From: Oceanospirillaceae bacterium
GTDB taxonomy: Bacteria; Pseudomonadota; Gammaproteobacteria; Pseudomonadales; Balneatricaceae
Direction: 5' to 3'
Assembly (NCBI GenBank): GCA_013215505.1
Contig: JABSQZ010000009.1
Coordinates: 1-64,000, forward strand
DNA: 64,000 nucleotides
Shown here: positions 25,801-35,445 of the stretch, one piece after another
Layout: the number at the start of each line of letters is the position of its first letter
How positions within the stretch are numbered: position 1 is the first letter of the stretch
Program-made: the position numbers and the translations under genes
Notes under the pieces: generated by a model
Database searches by the model: none
The model's input: the letters and a program-made list of their open reading frames with translations, nothing else
What the model was told of the DNA's origin: nothing

Positions 25801-26088
25801 GCTCTAGCGGAAGCTTGCGGTTCACCATGGTGATCCACCCTCCCCGTTGATAGGTGGTTAGGCGGTTGAAATCGCACCTGCATCTTAGCTCAAGTTATCG
25901 AAGCTGACCTGTCAGGTTTAATAAAAACAGGGTCTGGCTGATAATTGTCAGCGGCCGAATGCGTAACTTGCTCAGTAATCTGAATTTTATAACAAGTCAG
26001 GGTTACTTTAACTGCGCCCAAACTAAGACTCTGGTTGGAGTTATTAGGCTACCGCAACATTCAACGGCGGGTCTTAAATCAGTGGAAT

Positions 26089-26190
26089 ATTTCACATGAT
26101 GAATAACAGTGGAGCAAAACTAAAGCTGACCGGCTTTGATTTGCCCTTAATCACAGTCATGGAAATCGATTCACTAAATGTGCGCAAATA
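26089..26190 (-). pseudogene. Deleted copy of the membrane protein gene at 35446-35787
   Basis: The minus strand reads FSESISMTVIKGKSKPVSFS and FAPLLLFIM before a stop. The protein at 35446 has FTESIFKT, an 18-residue-longer middle, then MAKSKAQPVSFSFSALFFFI. The match in the same frame, with a deletion between, shows a common origin. The surroundings (25930-26088) are a decayed mixture of repeat C sequence. Confidence 0.5.
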
Positions 26191-26214
26191 CGGCGTTGAT
26201 TTCAATGCAATTGG

Positions 26215-26281
26215 GCTAAAGGCGCAAAGAGCGGGGTTTTGCTGTGCGAAAACTGCAGAAGATACAATGTGGTCACAGTGG
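26215..26281. repeat. Repeat B, 3-prime remnant
   Basis: The sequence aaaggcgcaaagagcggggtt, ttgctgtgcg and gatacaatgtggtcacagtgg corresponds to the last ~65 bp of repeat B copies 1-3. It abuts the end of the LytTR gene. Confidence 0.6.
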
Positions 26282-26295
26282 GTAGCTCTTCCTTA

Positions 26296-27150
26296 TTAAG
26301 TAACATATCTTTTCTCAACAATTGCACGGAACGTGCGACTGACAGGCACCAACTTTCCGCAGGATAGTTTTAGTCTCATACTTTGGCCTTCAACTAATAC
26401 TTCCTGTACTGCTGAGTGTGCGACCCAATGTGAACGGTGCACTTGCATGCCTAGAAATATTGGTATCGAACGCACAGCATCTGAAAAGCGATGTAATACC
26501 ATACGTGATTCTTCGGAGCTGATAATTTGAATGTAATGTTCTTGAGCTTCCATACAACATAGGTTGCCCTTAAGGCGAGGCTCCAAGGTATCAAAGAATG
26601 TGTCTGAGGAATGAGTATCTTTTGCTCCCAGCTGTGCAAGGTTTTGCGTTGTTTCATCTTGCGGGGCTTTATCATGAGTGTATTCACCTTGTTGTAGCAA
26701 AATACGAGGTAGAAAGATCAGAGCACAGAACAAGATATGATTATCGAGTAAAAAGAGTAACTCAAATGCAAATTCACGCGCCCTGGAAGTGGAGATGTCG
26801 GATGCCCCGTTAAGCCCTAATTCCGGTAGCCCAATGATTAAATCAAAAGCTGTTATCAGTAGTACAAACGGAATTAAGCTGCATAATATTGCCAGCCCAA
26901 ATCGTAACCAAACGGATAGATATTTAGCGAAGTATTTTTCGAGTGCGATAAATACGGTAATAAACATCGCCAGTTCTATGAAAATCCGACATGTCCAGTA
27001 CAGATAAGTGCTGAATACATTATAGCCTTGGTATTGAGTATCTTGATGCGCAGCTAAGAGCCAAGCTAGCAATAACGAAATAACCAACACGTAAATCTCT
27101 TCAGATCTCTGCTTAGTTAGTTTTAAACTTCTGTCACTCATGTAATACAC
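26296..27150 (-). CDS. Membrane-bound LytTR-type transcriptional regulator
   Basis: About 284 residues. Four membrane helices occupy residues ~20-150 (LVISLLLAWLLAAHQ, IFIELAMFITVFIALEKYF, FGLAILCSLIPFVLLITAF, LLDNHILFCALIFLP). A linker follows, then a C-terminal LytTR DNA-binding domain: CCMEAQEHYIQII, FSDAVRSIPIFLGMQVHRSH, KLSCGKLVPVSRTFRAIVEK. Such proteins sense a membrane signal and bind promoter DNA without a phosphorelay. The frame starts at GTG 27150; ATG 27141 (MSDRSLKL) is an alternative. It is divergent from the secreted protein gene at 27351, a likely target. Confidence 0.82.
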   Translation of the reverse strand: MYYMSDRSLKLTKQRSEEIYVLVISLLLAWLLAAHQDTQYQGYNVFSTYLYWTCRIFIELAMFITVFIALEKYFAKYLSVWLRFGLAILCSLIPFVLLITAFDLIIGLPELGLNGASDISTSRAREFAFELLFLLDNHILFCALIFLPRILLQQGEYTHDKAPQDETTQNLAQLGAKDTHSSDTFFDTLEPRLKGNLCCMEAQEHYIQIISSEESRMVLHRFSDAVRSIPIFLGMQVHRSHWVAHSAVQEVLVEGQSMRLKLSCGKLVPVSRTFRAIVEKRYVT

Positions 27151-27350
27151 TCATGCTTCTTGAACGTATAATTAAGACTATCTGTTTGAATATCCTAAAA
27201 AATAATACAGTAATTTAAGTTTGATCGCCACTTGAATAGCACCGGTGAAAAAGCCCCTATGGGGATGATTAAATACAATATTTTAGACGTATGATAAGCC
27301 TCTTTGAAACTGATTTTTATATTTCCCTTAAAAAATAAAGAGGTAGGATT

Positions 27351-27995
27351 ATGAAATTTACAAACATAATTGTTTTAAGTTTATCTGTTGCTGCGCTGTC
27401 GCAACCTATTTACGCTGCAGAAGATCATTCCATGAGCTTTTTTGTCACTAGTGTAAGCCCAGGCAAAGGGGGTGACTTAGGGGGATTAGAAGGAGCTGAT
27501 GCACATTGTCAAACGCTTGCACAAGTGGCAGGCGTCACCGGAAAAACTTGGCATGCTTATCTAAGTACACAGGAAAAAGGCAAACGTGGTATCTCAGCAC
27601 GTGATCGCATTGGCAGTGGCCCATGGCACAATGCAAAAGGCGTGCTGATTGCTGCTGATTTAGATCAATTACATTTAATGCCCAATATCATTAAGACAAC
27701 GGCGTTGGATGAAAATGGAGCATTGGTAAATGGCCGCGGCGATAAACCTAATCGTCATGATCTGTTAACGGGATCAATGTCTGATGGGACAGCTTATTTC
27801 CCGAGTGAAGAAGCAGACAATACTTGTAGTAATTGGACCAGTTCCACAACGGGAAGCGCAACAGTAGGTCATCACGATAGACACGGCGGCGGTAATACTT
27901 CTTGGAATGCCGCTCATAATTCCCGTGGCTGCTCAGCAGATGCGTTAACTAAAACCGGTGGTGCTGGTTTATTTATGTGTTTCGCTACTGACTGA
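27351..27995 (+). CDS. Secreted lectin-like protein (endostatin/C-type-lectin-like fold)
   Basis: A 214-residue exported protein with a signal peptide (about residues 1-22, ending PIYAAED). MSFFVTSVSPGKGGDLGGLE, GADAHCQTLAQVAGVTGKTW and HAYLST, then RIGSGPWHNAKG and a C-terminal part with paired cysteines (CSNWTSSTTG, SRGCSADAL, LFMCFATD), resemble endostatin-like C-type lectin folds found in bacterial exported proteins. The function is unknown; carbohydrate or surface binding is a guess. aaagaggtaggatt is an excellent ribosome site. A strong terminator follows. Probably regulated by the divergent LytTR protein. Confidence 0.75.
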   Translation: MKFTNIIVLSLSVAALSQPIYAAEDHSMSFFVTSVSPGKGGDLGGLEGADAHCQTLAQVAGVTGKTWHAYLSTQEKGKRGISARDRIGSGPWHNAKGVLIAADLDQLHLMPNIIKTTALDENGALVNGRGDKPNRHDLLTGSMSDGTAYFPSEEADNTCSNWTSSTTGSATVGHHDRHGGGNTSWNAAHNSRGCSADALTKTGGAGLFMCFATD

Positions 27996-28023
27996 TCCAG
28001 GATTATATTTTCGTTTTGTTAGT

Positions 28024-28055
28024 GGGACTAGCTAAGTGAACAGCTGTCCCTTTTT
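28024..28055 (+). terminator. Rho-independent terminator after the secreted protein gene
   Basis: gggac-t-agct, loop aagtgaac, agct-gtccc, then TTTTT: a 9-bp stem with a one-base bulge, 29 bases downstream of the stop codon. It lies between convergent genes and may also serve the chemoreceptor gene. Confidence 0.75.
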
Positions 28056-28099
28056 ATGATTTATTATTCGGCTGCATAGGCATGTTGATTAAAGCCAAC

Positions 28100-29806
28100 C
28101 TACTTATATTTGAATAATCCAATAGTGTCTGATAACTGGCTAGATAATTTTGCTAAGGATTCGCTGTTACCGGCAATTTTTTCAGAACCTTTTGAGGTGA
28201 GTTCCACTTTATTGCGAATATCCAGAATATTTTGGTTAATATTTTCAACAGTATGGCTCTGCTGTTCACTGGCAGTGGCAATTTGGGTATTCATGCAGGT
28301 AATCGCATCGATTGATTCTCTTATTTGATCTAGGGAGGCAACGGCTTCACTGGTATTGTCGACACAATGAACGACTTTTTGTTGGCTTCTGTTCATGAAA
28401 TCTACCGCAGTGGTCGCATTAGTTTGCAGATCACTGATCATATTTTGAATTTCCTGGGTGGCTGTTTGAGTGCGTTGAGCTAACATTCTGACTTCATCTG
28501 CAACCACCGAAAAACCACGCCCTTGTTCACCTGCGCGGGCAGCTTCTATGGCAGCATTAAGGGCTAATAAGTTTGTTTGGTCTGCAATACCCCTAATCAC
28601 TTCTAAAACGGTCGCTATCGTATTGCTGCTATCGCCGACAGTTTGAATAGCCTTGGAGGCCAAATCGAGCTCATCGGACAAATGTTTGATGCTAAGTATC
28701 GCCTGGTTGCCAATTTCCTGCCCCTTAACTGCCAAGGCATCAGAATTGTATGCTGCCTTGGCAGCCTGATCGGCATTTTTTGAAATATCCAGTACTGTCG
28801 CCACCATTTCTTCAGTAGCCGTTGATACTTGTACTATGGCGGAATGTTGATTTCCGATCACTTGGTCTGTTTCATCTGCAGTACTGCTTAATTGGCTAGA
28901 AGATTTGGATATAGAATCAACAGATGAGCCAACTTCTAAAACTAGGCTTTGGATATTGTTTACAAATTTGTTAAATGCTGTCGCTAAATCAGCTAGCTCA
29001 TCGTTTCCTTTCACCGGAATACGACTATTTAGATCGGCGTCACCTTCACTAATAGCCTTCATAGAATCCGATATAAATTTTAGAGGGTTAAATATTCCAT
29101 AAATCGACAGTAAAATAATTGAGGCAATTAATGCACCAACCAATAGCTGCAATACAAATGAAACGGCCATCCAAAAACTTACAAGCTTGCTGATAGCGGA
29201 TAAGTTTGCAGCAGTGCGATCATTTAACTCGTTAAAAAATGAACCTACAGGTGTCATTATTTTATTTATTTCAAGATGATAGTTTTGATCGAAGAGAATT
29301 CTTAAAGCAAATATTTTACTGGATTCGCCCTGTATCGGTTTAAAGGGACCGTCAACAATCACTCCATCACGAATTGTTTCCATTGCCTGCGTTTCTGTGG
29401 CGATCAGGTCGTTAGATAATTGGCTTGCTTGCTCTAAAAAGCTAAATTCCTTATCCGAAAAATTTAGTTCTAACATTATGTCCCTTTGTTTTTTTATTTC
29501 CCCGGGGTAAAGGTCTCTATTTAGGGTAGCCGGCCGTTTTTGATTGCCATTGCGCCATTTAACGATATCCCAATATGCGTCCCAATACTGCTGCTCTCCT
29601 GTGGCAACATAAGTACGGGACAGTTTGGTTAAATCCGCTGAGGTTTTACTAAACTCTTTGGCAATGACATAAGAGAGGTAGCGGTTTTTACTCGTGTCCC
29701 TTTGCTCTGAATTTAATGAATTTGAATAATTTCCGGTGAGTGTCGCGAGAATTGTCATCAATATAGCGACGGAAAATATTGAAATTAATTTTGACTTTAT
29801 CGTCAT
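28100..29806 (-). CDS. Methyl-accepting chemotaxis protein with periplasmic domain
   Basis: About 568 residues starting [21 protein letters not shown] prefer this start because ggagg sits ten bases upstream; the longer frame to 29830 is less likely. One membrane helix (residues ~7-28), a ~170-residue helical periplasmic sensor, a second membrane helix (~[20 protein letters not shown]), HAMP ([20 protein letters not shown]) and the signalling domain with [20 protein letters not shown] and [21 protein letters not shown] standard chemoreceptor coupling to CheA/CheW. The C-terminus is IGLFKYK, with no CheR-binding pentapeptide. Confidence 0.92.
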   Translation of the reverse strand: MTIKSKLISIFSVAILMTILATLTGNYSNSLNSEQRDTSKNRYLSYVIAKEFSKTSADLTKLSRTYVATGEQQYWDAYWDIVKWRNGNQKRPATLNRDLYPGEIKKQRDIMLELNFSDKEFSFLEQASQLSNDLIATETQAMETIRDGVIVDGPFKPIQGESSKIFALRILFDQNYHLEINKIMTPVGSFFNELNDRTAANLSAISKLVSFWMAVSFVLQLLVGALIASIILLSIYGIFNPLKFISDSMKAISEGDADLNSRIPVKGNDELADLATAFNKFVNNIQSLVLEVGSSVDSISKSSSQLSSTADETDQVIGNQHSAIVQVSTATEEMVATVLDISKNADQAAKAAYNSDALAVKGQEIGNQAILSIKHLSDELDLASKAIQTVGDSSNTIATVLEVIRGIADQTNLLALNAAIEAARAGEQGRGFSVVADEVRMLAQRTQTATQEIQNMISDLQTNATTAVDFMNRSQQKVVHCVDNTSEAVASLDQIRESIDAITCMNTQIATASEQQSHTVENINQNILDIRNKVELTSKGSEKIAGNSESLAKLSSQLSDTIGLFKYK

Positions 29807-29926
29807 GATAGCTGGCCTCCAAATTGCCATACTTAATATCGGAATTATTATCCTTTTCCATCGCTTTACTATAGTTCACTCCAACCATACGAGTATGGAC
29901 ATAACAAAAATATTAATCATTCCAGA

Positions 29927-30290
29927 TTGTGATGTATAAAAATTTGCAGGGGGTAGCAGATATAAACCATTTACTGCAAATGGTTTATATTTGCATAAGT
30001 CGGTGAGCCAGTTCTTTAGGGAAGGTGTATGGAAGCAGCAGAAAAAGCGGCGAAGTGCGACATAGAGAACCCAGTGTACGACTGCGTATCATCGGTATGA
30101 AGGTTCACCCAACATTATTCTCCCCATAACCTCGGACTTGTCAGCCGTTGGCCTAGTATTCAAATAGACTTTAATCAGGCTGGTGAGTTGTATTGATTAA
30201 AGACTGCCATTTTTCTTAATACTATGGATGGTGAACTGGGGATAATCGCAGCTCTTGTCAATTGGATGCCGAAACGCTTTTAATCACCAA
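29927..30290 (+). pseudogene. Decayed third copy of the tandem LysR genes
   Basis: The leader tgtgatgtataaaaatttgcaggggg matches the region in front of the LysR start at 32056. Then, after a large deletion, agaaaaagcggcgaagtgcg, acgactgcgtatcatcggtatg and cctagtattcaaatagactt match the codons for EEAATARH, GRLRVVGM and YPGIQIDLNQAE of the intact paralogues, in shifting frames. Only the middle is recognisable. It shows that the LysR family here was amplified at least three to four times. Confidence 0.65.
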
Positions 30291-30553
30291 TAGATTGAAT
30301 AAACTAAAACGCTGTTCGGATAAATTAATTTGGGCTATGCTGTTAGTGAATGAATAGTAAATGACTGAAAGGTCAATGGTAATGAACAATAACGCTTGTT
30401 CATCGCTATTATTCCTATTGCAAATTTTAATACATTCTTATTTAGAACGACTACAATTCCTCATATGGCTGTTATTGTCTGAATTGAAAAGAGTTATATT
30501 CAGAATTAGTTAACGAAAACATTCAGTAATAATAATCGGTAGGATTACCAGAA

Positions 30554-31444
30554 ATGAACAAACTGATTGAAATGGAGGTGTTTGTTCAGGTCGTCGACGC
30601 TGGCAACCTAGCGGCTGCGGCAAGAAGGCTGCGCCGTAATCCATCGTCGGTAAGCAAGATTATTAGTGCTCTTGAAGATCGACTGGGGGTACGTTTGCTG
30701 ACTCGGACCACACGCAATATGATGTTGACCGATGCTGGCGGAGACTTTTTTCAGCATTGTAAAGCCATTCTCATCGATATTGACGAAGCAGAAGAAGCGG
30801 CGACTGCGCGCCATAGTGAACCACGCGGACGGCTGCGTGTCGTTGGTATGAATGCATGCTTACCTAACATCATCCTCCCGTTGATCTCAAGCTTCAATAT
30901 TCGTTATCCTGGCATCCAAATAGATCTTAATCAGGCAGAGTATTTTCCGGACATGATCGCCGCTGACATGGATGTAGCATTGCGCATAGGTGAGGTTGCT
31001 TCAAAGGGGCTGGAATGCGTGAGGTTATCACCCAGCAGCCGCCTGATTTGTGCCTCGCCAGAGTATCTCGCTAACCATGGAAAACCCAAGTCACTCGCCA
31101 GTCTTGCAAATCACAATTGCATTGGATTTAGCACCAGTCCGCAATTCAACACTTGGGAGATCAGTCGAGGTAGACAAACCGAAAAGCATCAGGCTTCAGG
31201 AAATTTTCTGGCAAGTAATGCAGGATTAATTCGCCAGGCGGCGCTGTCTGGTTGGGGCATTTGCCAGCTTTCCGATTTTATCATTGGCCCCGACATTCAA
31301 GAGGGCCGGCTGGTGGTATTGTTCCCTGAACAGCTGGAAACAATCACCAATTATGTTTGTGCAATTTACCCCCGAAAAAAGAGGCCCCCGAAAAAAACGC
31401 TGGCCTTTGTAGACCATCTAAAAGAAGAATTATCAATGGACTAG
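30554..31444 (+). CDS. LysR-family regulator, paralogue 1
   Basis: A 296-residue regulator of the CrgA/DhcR-like branch: helix-turn-helix LAAAARRLRRNPSSVSKIIS, RLLTRTTRNMMLTDAGGDFF, and effector domain LRVVGMNACLPNIILPLISS with SFNIRYPGIQIDLNQAEYF. It ends with a proline/lysine segment RKKRPPKKTLAFVDHLKEEL. Highly similar to the next gene (32056), so they are tandem duplicates. No divergent or downstream target gene is obvious; the partner may be elsewhere. The 5-prime leader gaattgaaaagagttatattc-type AT-rich region likely holds the promoter. Confidence 0.9.
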   Translation: MNKLIEMEVFVQVVDAGNLAAAARRLRRNPSSVSKIISALEDRLGVRLLTRTTRNMMLTDAGGDFFQHCKAILIDIDEAEEAATARHSEPRGRLRVVGMNACLPNIILPLISSFNIRYPGIQIDLNQAEYFPDMIAADMDVALRIGEVASKGLECVRLSPSSRLICASPEYLANHGKPKSLASLANHNCIGFSTSPQFNTWEISRGRQTEKHQASGNFLASNAGLIRQAALSGWGICQLSDFIIGPDIQEGRLVVLFPEQLETITNYVCAIYPRKKRPPKKTLAFVDHLKEELSMD

Positions 31445-32055
31445 TTTGGATGAGCACTGCAACAGAAAGTCTAACATTTTAATTCCTCTTCTCTTCAATA
31501 ATGACCGCTTGTCTCCGGACCCACACACCTCATAAAACGTATGCACATGTTGAGATCATCAATGGTTTGCAGTTTGCAAAAATCAGCATGCTAGCCCTCT
31601 CGCTGGTCTCAAGCGTGTCGAGCTCAATGATGATCAGAATATCTGGAATATATTCTGTCTCGCCCATTCACTGATGCTTTTGCTATTATTCAAATCAGTG
31701 GCATTTAGCTAAACTTCTACGCCTTAACAGTCTCTGGTTTCCTAATGCAGTAGCATCAAGACCCTTGAAAGTGTATTAAACTGGATGTATTTTACAGCCT
31801 TCAGCTGCTACCAGTATGGAAGCCCCTTACCAAGCCCCTTGGATGCACCGTTAATCAAGGCACTTCTGTTTTTCTGATTATAATTTGTGCAAAGCCATGT
31901 AAATCCATAAATTTCCTGACATTATTTTTAGTTTCGGCAAAAAAATTTATGCCTCTTTTCAATTATTCATCTTTCAATTACCTCATTTATATACATAATA
32001 GGAATTTGGCATATTCCAGACTGATACGTATAAAAATTTACAGGGGATATTGGGT
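31445..32055. other. Gap between the tandem LysR genes
   Basis: I see no intact gene. A short open stretch on the plus strand near 31545-31680 (EIINGLQFAKISMLALSLVS) is not recognised. The last ~60 bp (acgtataaaaatttacagggg) are shared with the leader of the decayed copy at 29927, so this promoter region was duplicated with the gene. Confidence 0.45.
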
Positions 32056-32955
32056 ATGAACAAGCTACTTGAAATGGAGGTATTTGTTCAGGTCGTCGAG
32101 GCTGGCAGCCTAGCGGCTGCGGCCAGGAAACTGCGTCGCAACCCATCGTCTGTGAGCAAGTTCATTAGTACACTTGAAGATCGACTGGGGGTACGTTTAC
32201 TGAATCGAACGACCCGCAATATGATGTTAACCAATGCAGGCGAAGACTTTTTTCAGCATTGTAATGCCATTCTCATCGACATTGACGAAGCAGAAGAAGA
32301 GGCGACAGCTCGCCATAAAGAACTACGTGGACGTCTACGTGTCGTTGGTATGGATGCATGTTCGCCCAACATTATACTCCCCTTAATCTCAGGCTTCGTC
32401 AGTCGTTACCCTGGCATCCAGATAGATCTTAATCAGGCTGAGTACGGACAGGATATATTCGATTCCGAGATGGATGTGGCATTGCGCATAGGTGAAATTA
32501 CATCAAAGGGACTAGAATGCGTGAAATTGGTACCCAGTCGCCGGCTGATGTGCGCGTCGCCAGAATATCTCGCAACCCATGGTACTCCCCAGTCATTAGC
32601 CAACCTTGCCGATCACAATTGTATTGGAATTAGTGATAACCCCCAATTTAACACCTGGGAACACAGTCGCGATAAACAAACCGAAAAAACTCAGGCTTCA
32701 GGAAATTTAGTATCAAGTAATGCAGAATTAATTCGTCAGGCGGCATTGTCTGGTTGGGGAATATGCCAGCTTTCCAATTTCATCATCGGACCAGACATTC
32801 AAGAGGGCCGGCTGGTTGTACTGTTCCCTGAACAACTGCAAATAATTACCAATTATGTTTGCGCAATTTATCCCCGTAAAAAGAGAACCCCGAACAAAAC
32901 GTTGGCCTTCGTCAAATATCTAAAAGAACAATTATCAATGGGCAAGATCGAATGA
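32056..32955 (+). CDS. LysR-family regulator, paralogue 2
   Basis: A protein of about 299 residues starting MNKLLEMEVFVQVVEAGSLA. This ATG follows caggggatattgggt; a TTG two codons earlier is in frame but unlikely. The domain order and most residues match paralogue 1 (RRNPSSVSKFISTLEDRLGV, LNRTTRNMMLTNAGEDFFQH, YPGIQIDLNQAEYGQDIF, AALSGWGICQLSNFIIGPDI). Differences are spread along the effector domain, so ligand preference could differ. The duplication is not recent at DNA level, yet both remain open, suggesting both are used. Confidence 0.9.
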   Translation: MNKLLEMEVFVQVVEAGSLAAAARKLRRNPSSVSKFISTLEDRLGVRLLNRTTRNMMLTNAGEDFFQHCNAILIDIDEAEEEATARHKELRGRLRVVGMDACSPNIILPLISGFVSRYPGIQIDLNQAEYGQDIFDSEMDVALRIGEITSKGLECVKLVPSRRLMCASPEYLATHGTPQSLANLADHNCIGISDNPQFNTWEHSRDKQTEKTQASGNLVSSNAELIRQAALSGWGICQLSNFIIGPDIQEGRLVVLFPEQLQIITNYVCAIYPRKKRTPNKTLAFVKYLKEQLSMGKIE

Positions 32956-33265
32956 CTGTCTTTAAAAAAGCTCCACAGTTTTAATTTACCTCTACAATAT
33001 CCTTTTTTTGGCCGAGACTGTCATTGACCACACACAGATTTAACGCCAGCTAATCAGATCTGCTAAGGGCAGGACCTGTCGCAATCCAGGCAGAGGAAAA
33101 AAGGACTAGCTAGCAATAACCGGCTAGAGGTAAGCATGGGTCGCTCGGAAGGCGTGAAGGAAGTTGCCTGGTGTGATTTTTCATCTAGTTCTGCTTCGCT
33201 AATAGTCCGGAAAAATTCTGCTTTTTAGTACGGTTAGTTAGTAGAGGACAGAGCAACTCTTACTT

Positions 33266-34375
33266 TTAACAGCTTAACTCTACTAAGGTAAGGTCATCAA
33301 GTTTGGCTTTACTTCCTCTAAATACATCAGCATCGTCATGAATTGTTTGTATATTTTTGTTGTCGCTTAACATCTCACTAATGCTAGTAATTAGGCGTTT
33401 TTGACCAAACATTTCATTGCCGGGGTTGGTTGTTTCTATAATGCCATCTGAGTACGCGTATAACTTATCGTTAGCTTGGAAGGTAAGGGTTAACATATTA
33501 GCTAATTTGTCTTTGATAATCCCCAGGGCCGGTCGGGTCGACTTGATACTCTCTTTAAAAGTATCATTTCGAAAAAATAAAATCTCTTCCATGCCGCAAT
33601 TCCATATTCTTATGGAATCGCGCTGAGGATTAACTTCTAGTAATATTACCGCAAGAAATAAACCTGTAGGCATCTTGCTACACATGTGTAGATTAATCTC
33701 ATTGCCAATTTCAGCCATAGTCAAACCTTTGGAAGTCATCTTGTAAAAGGTATCTGAGGCAATTGGCCCACCTAATGCAGCAGTAAGACCATGACCGGTA
33801 AAATCTCCTAATAACACATGTTGTCTACCGTCGGGGCAATTTGCAGCCAATAAAATGTCACCCGAGGTTTTTTCTACTGGTGACTGTATAGAACGAAGAA
33901 AAGTATTTTCAAAGGGTGCTCCAGCGTTCATCCGAAGAATAATATCTTCAATAACGCCTCGCTCGATACTTAATACTTTATTGGTTTCATGTAATTCGTT
34001 TTGTAACTGCATAACACGTCTTCCGACTGAAATTCTTACTTGCAGTTCGTCTATATTAAAAGGTTTGACAATGTAGTCATTGGCACCTTTTTTCAGTCCT
34101 TCAATTATATCTTGTGTTTCATTGCGGGAGGTTAGCAAGATAATATAAGGTGGGTTATCTGGAAATTCAGCACGGATGCGCTGACAAAGCTCAATACCGC
34201 TCATGCGCGGCATCTCCCAGTCTATTACCATTAATTGTGGGGCATCATCACCCTGCATTAACTCCCAAGCAGCTTGACCGTCTTCTGCATAGGCTACATC
34301 GTAGCCCCACTTTGTGCATACAGTACGTAAAATCAGGCCTGAGGTCTTGTCATCTTCAGCAACCAGTAACTTCAT
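33266..34375 (-). CDS. Response regulator with PP2C-type (SpoIIE/RsbU) phosphatase output
   Basis: A 369-residue protein. The receiver domain (residues 1-~120) has the acidic pocket E7/D8/D9, the phospho-acceptor D52 (VIDWEMPRMSG), T82 and K104. A helical linker follows (VMQLQNELHETNKVLSIERG), then a SpoIIE-type Ser/Thr phosphatase: SGDILLAANCPDGRQHVLLG, DFTGHGLTAALGGPI, LYAYSDGIIETTNP and KLDDLTLVEL carry the metal-binding aspartates. It would dephosphorylate an anti-sigma antagonist or similar protein in response to its kinase. Its start overlaps the stop of the hybrid-kinase remnant upstream (ATGA), so it has lost its natural partner. Confidence 0.9.
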   Translation of the reverse strand: MKLLVAEDDKTSGLILRTVCTKWGYDVAYAEDGQAAWELMQGDDAPQLMVIDWEMPRMSGIELCQRIRAEFPDNPPYIILLTSRNETQDIIEGLKKGANDYIVKPFNIDELQVRISVGRRVMQLQNELHETNKVLSIERGVIEDIILRMNAGAPFENTFLRSIQSPVEKTSGDILLAANCPDGRQHVLLGDFTGHGLTAALGGPIASDTFYKMTSKGLTMAEIGNEINLHMCSKMPTGLFLAVILLEVNPQRDSIRIWNCGMEEILFFRNDTFKESIKSTRPALGIIKDKLANMLTLTFQANDKLYAYSDGIIETTNPGNEMFGQKRLITSISEMLSDNKNIQTIHDDADVFRGSKAKLDDLTLVELSC

Positions 34376-34865
34376 GACAGTGCTTGTTTCATAGCAACTT
34401 TAAAGCTGTCGAAACCTTGATCAATGTTTTCCTGCATTGGGTAAAAATTACCTGCTTTGCTGGCTAGTTTCATTTGTGGGGCCCAAGCACTTAATGCGCT
34501 ACTGCCAACATTAGATGCCGTATCGTTTACTTGATGCATAATGGCGGCGGCTGGTGCGAAACCCTGTTCTTTAATATGGCTCTAAGTCCATGTATTTATT
34601 CAACCAGTTCCCGGAAAATATTCTGTAACAGATTTTATCAGCTCAGAGTCGTTCATCAGTCTTTTGGCTATGTATCCATCATCAGGAAAGACAACCGCAT
34701 CGTCCGCTATATGAGATGTTGTAATTTCAGCAATCCCTATCAATCAGCTACTGTCTTAGCGGATATCTGTTTTTGCCCTATTGGCAACCCTTTATCACCA
34801 GTCATGGCGTTAGCCGCCATAGCCATGATTGGAATAGCGTTGTTTAGTATTTTTTCTGTTTTAAG
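34372..34865 (-). pseudogene. Remnant of a hybrid histidine kinase (receiver end plus HPt domain)
   Basis: The minus strand shows three pieces in order: LNNAIPIMAMAANAMTGDKG, the end of a receiver domain; then, in another frame, PDDGYIAKRLMNDSELIKSV followed by TEYFPGTG, the start of an HPt domain; then HIKEQGFAPAAAIMHQVNDT and ASNVGSSALSAWAPQMKLAS to the stop. MHQVNDTASNVG matches the HPt consensus H-x-(L/V)-K-G-x-A-x-N-(I/V)-G around the phospho-histidine. Stops and frame changes separate the pieces, and the whole kinase core is missing. The last codon overlaps the next gene, so both were once one operon. The plus-strand 116-codon frame over it (34531-34881) is a shadow. Confidence 0.75.
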
Positions 34866-35077
34866 CGCATTTTTTCATTAGTTTTAAACCCATCAAACAC
34901 GGGCATTTGGCAGTGATTAAACTATAGAGTTTTTCTATTCATGTATTAATAGACATAAAAGGAATTTTAATCGTGCGGAATTGGCAAGTAATCCTCACTT
35001 CCACTCAGTTTCAACATACTTGGCATTTTCATAATTTCACACGGGTGTATCTACAAAGTTACAGGAGGAAAACAAAC

Positions 35078-35130
35078 ATGAACAAGCTGGTTGAAATGGG
35101 GATATTTGTTCAGGTCAGTGAGCAGGGCCT
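35078..35130 (+). pseudogene. N-terminal remnant of a fourth LysR copy
   Basis: After a good ribosome site (acaggaggaaaacaaac) the sequence reads MNKLVEMGIFVQVSEQGL, matching the first 18 residues of the paralogues at 30554 and 32056 (MNKLxEMEVFVQVV), then becomes unrelated. This is the outer end of the LysR array. Confidence 0.75.
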
Positions 35131-35252
35131 CAATGGCAGCGAAGGGGCTGCTGCCTGGCATAATATTTTCATAGCCTTGCCTGCATGTCATCAGGTACAT
35201 CAGCATGTTCCAGCGTTTTATGGGCACAAGTTGTGGTATCAATGCACTGTAA

Positions 35253-35348
35253 ACGAAAATTGGCAATGCTGGTAAAGTCACAAGTTAGGCGTCCATTAAG
35301 CCACATGAGTTCAACTTTGCGCGGTATTTTACGTCCAAGTCGTCGACT
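35253..35348 (-). pseudogene. IS1182-type transposase internal fragment
   Basis: 32 codons read SRRLGRKIPRKVELMWLNGR and LTCDFTSIANFR. This is the conserved SRRLExExxRNxELMWLxGRLxPDFKTIANFR block of IS1182-family transposases, close to residue 80-110 of the protein. Both sides are unrelated sequence. It could be a scar of the same element type as at 1-92. Confidence 0.8.
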
Positions 35349-35445
35349 CCAATGAATACAAAGATATAGTCAAATCTGTTGTATGGCCTAGCATCGGCCT
35401 GTCGGGATAGAACTCACTTAACTAAAGGCACAAAACTAGCCCTGA

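Noticed and set aside
34531-34881. 116-codon plus-strand frame with a hydrophobic end
   Set aside because: The opposite strand reads recognisable receiver and HPt sequence, so this is a shadow of a pseudogene.
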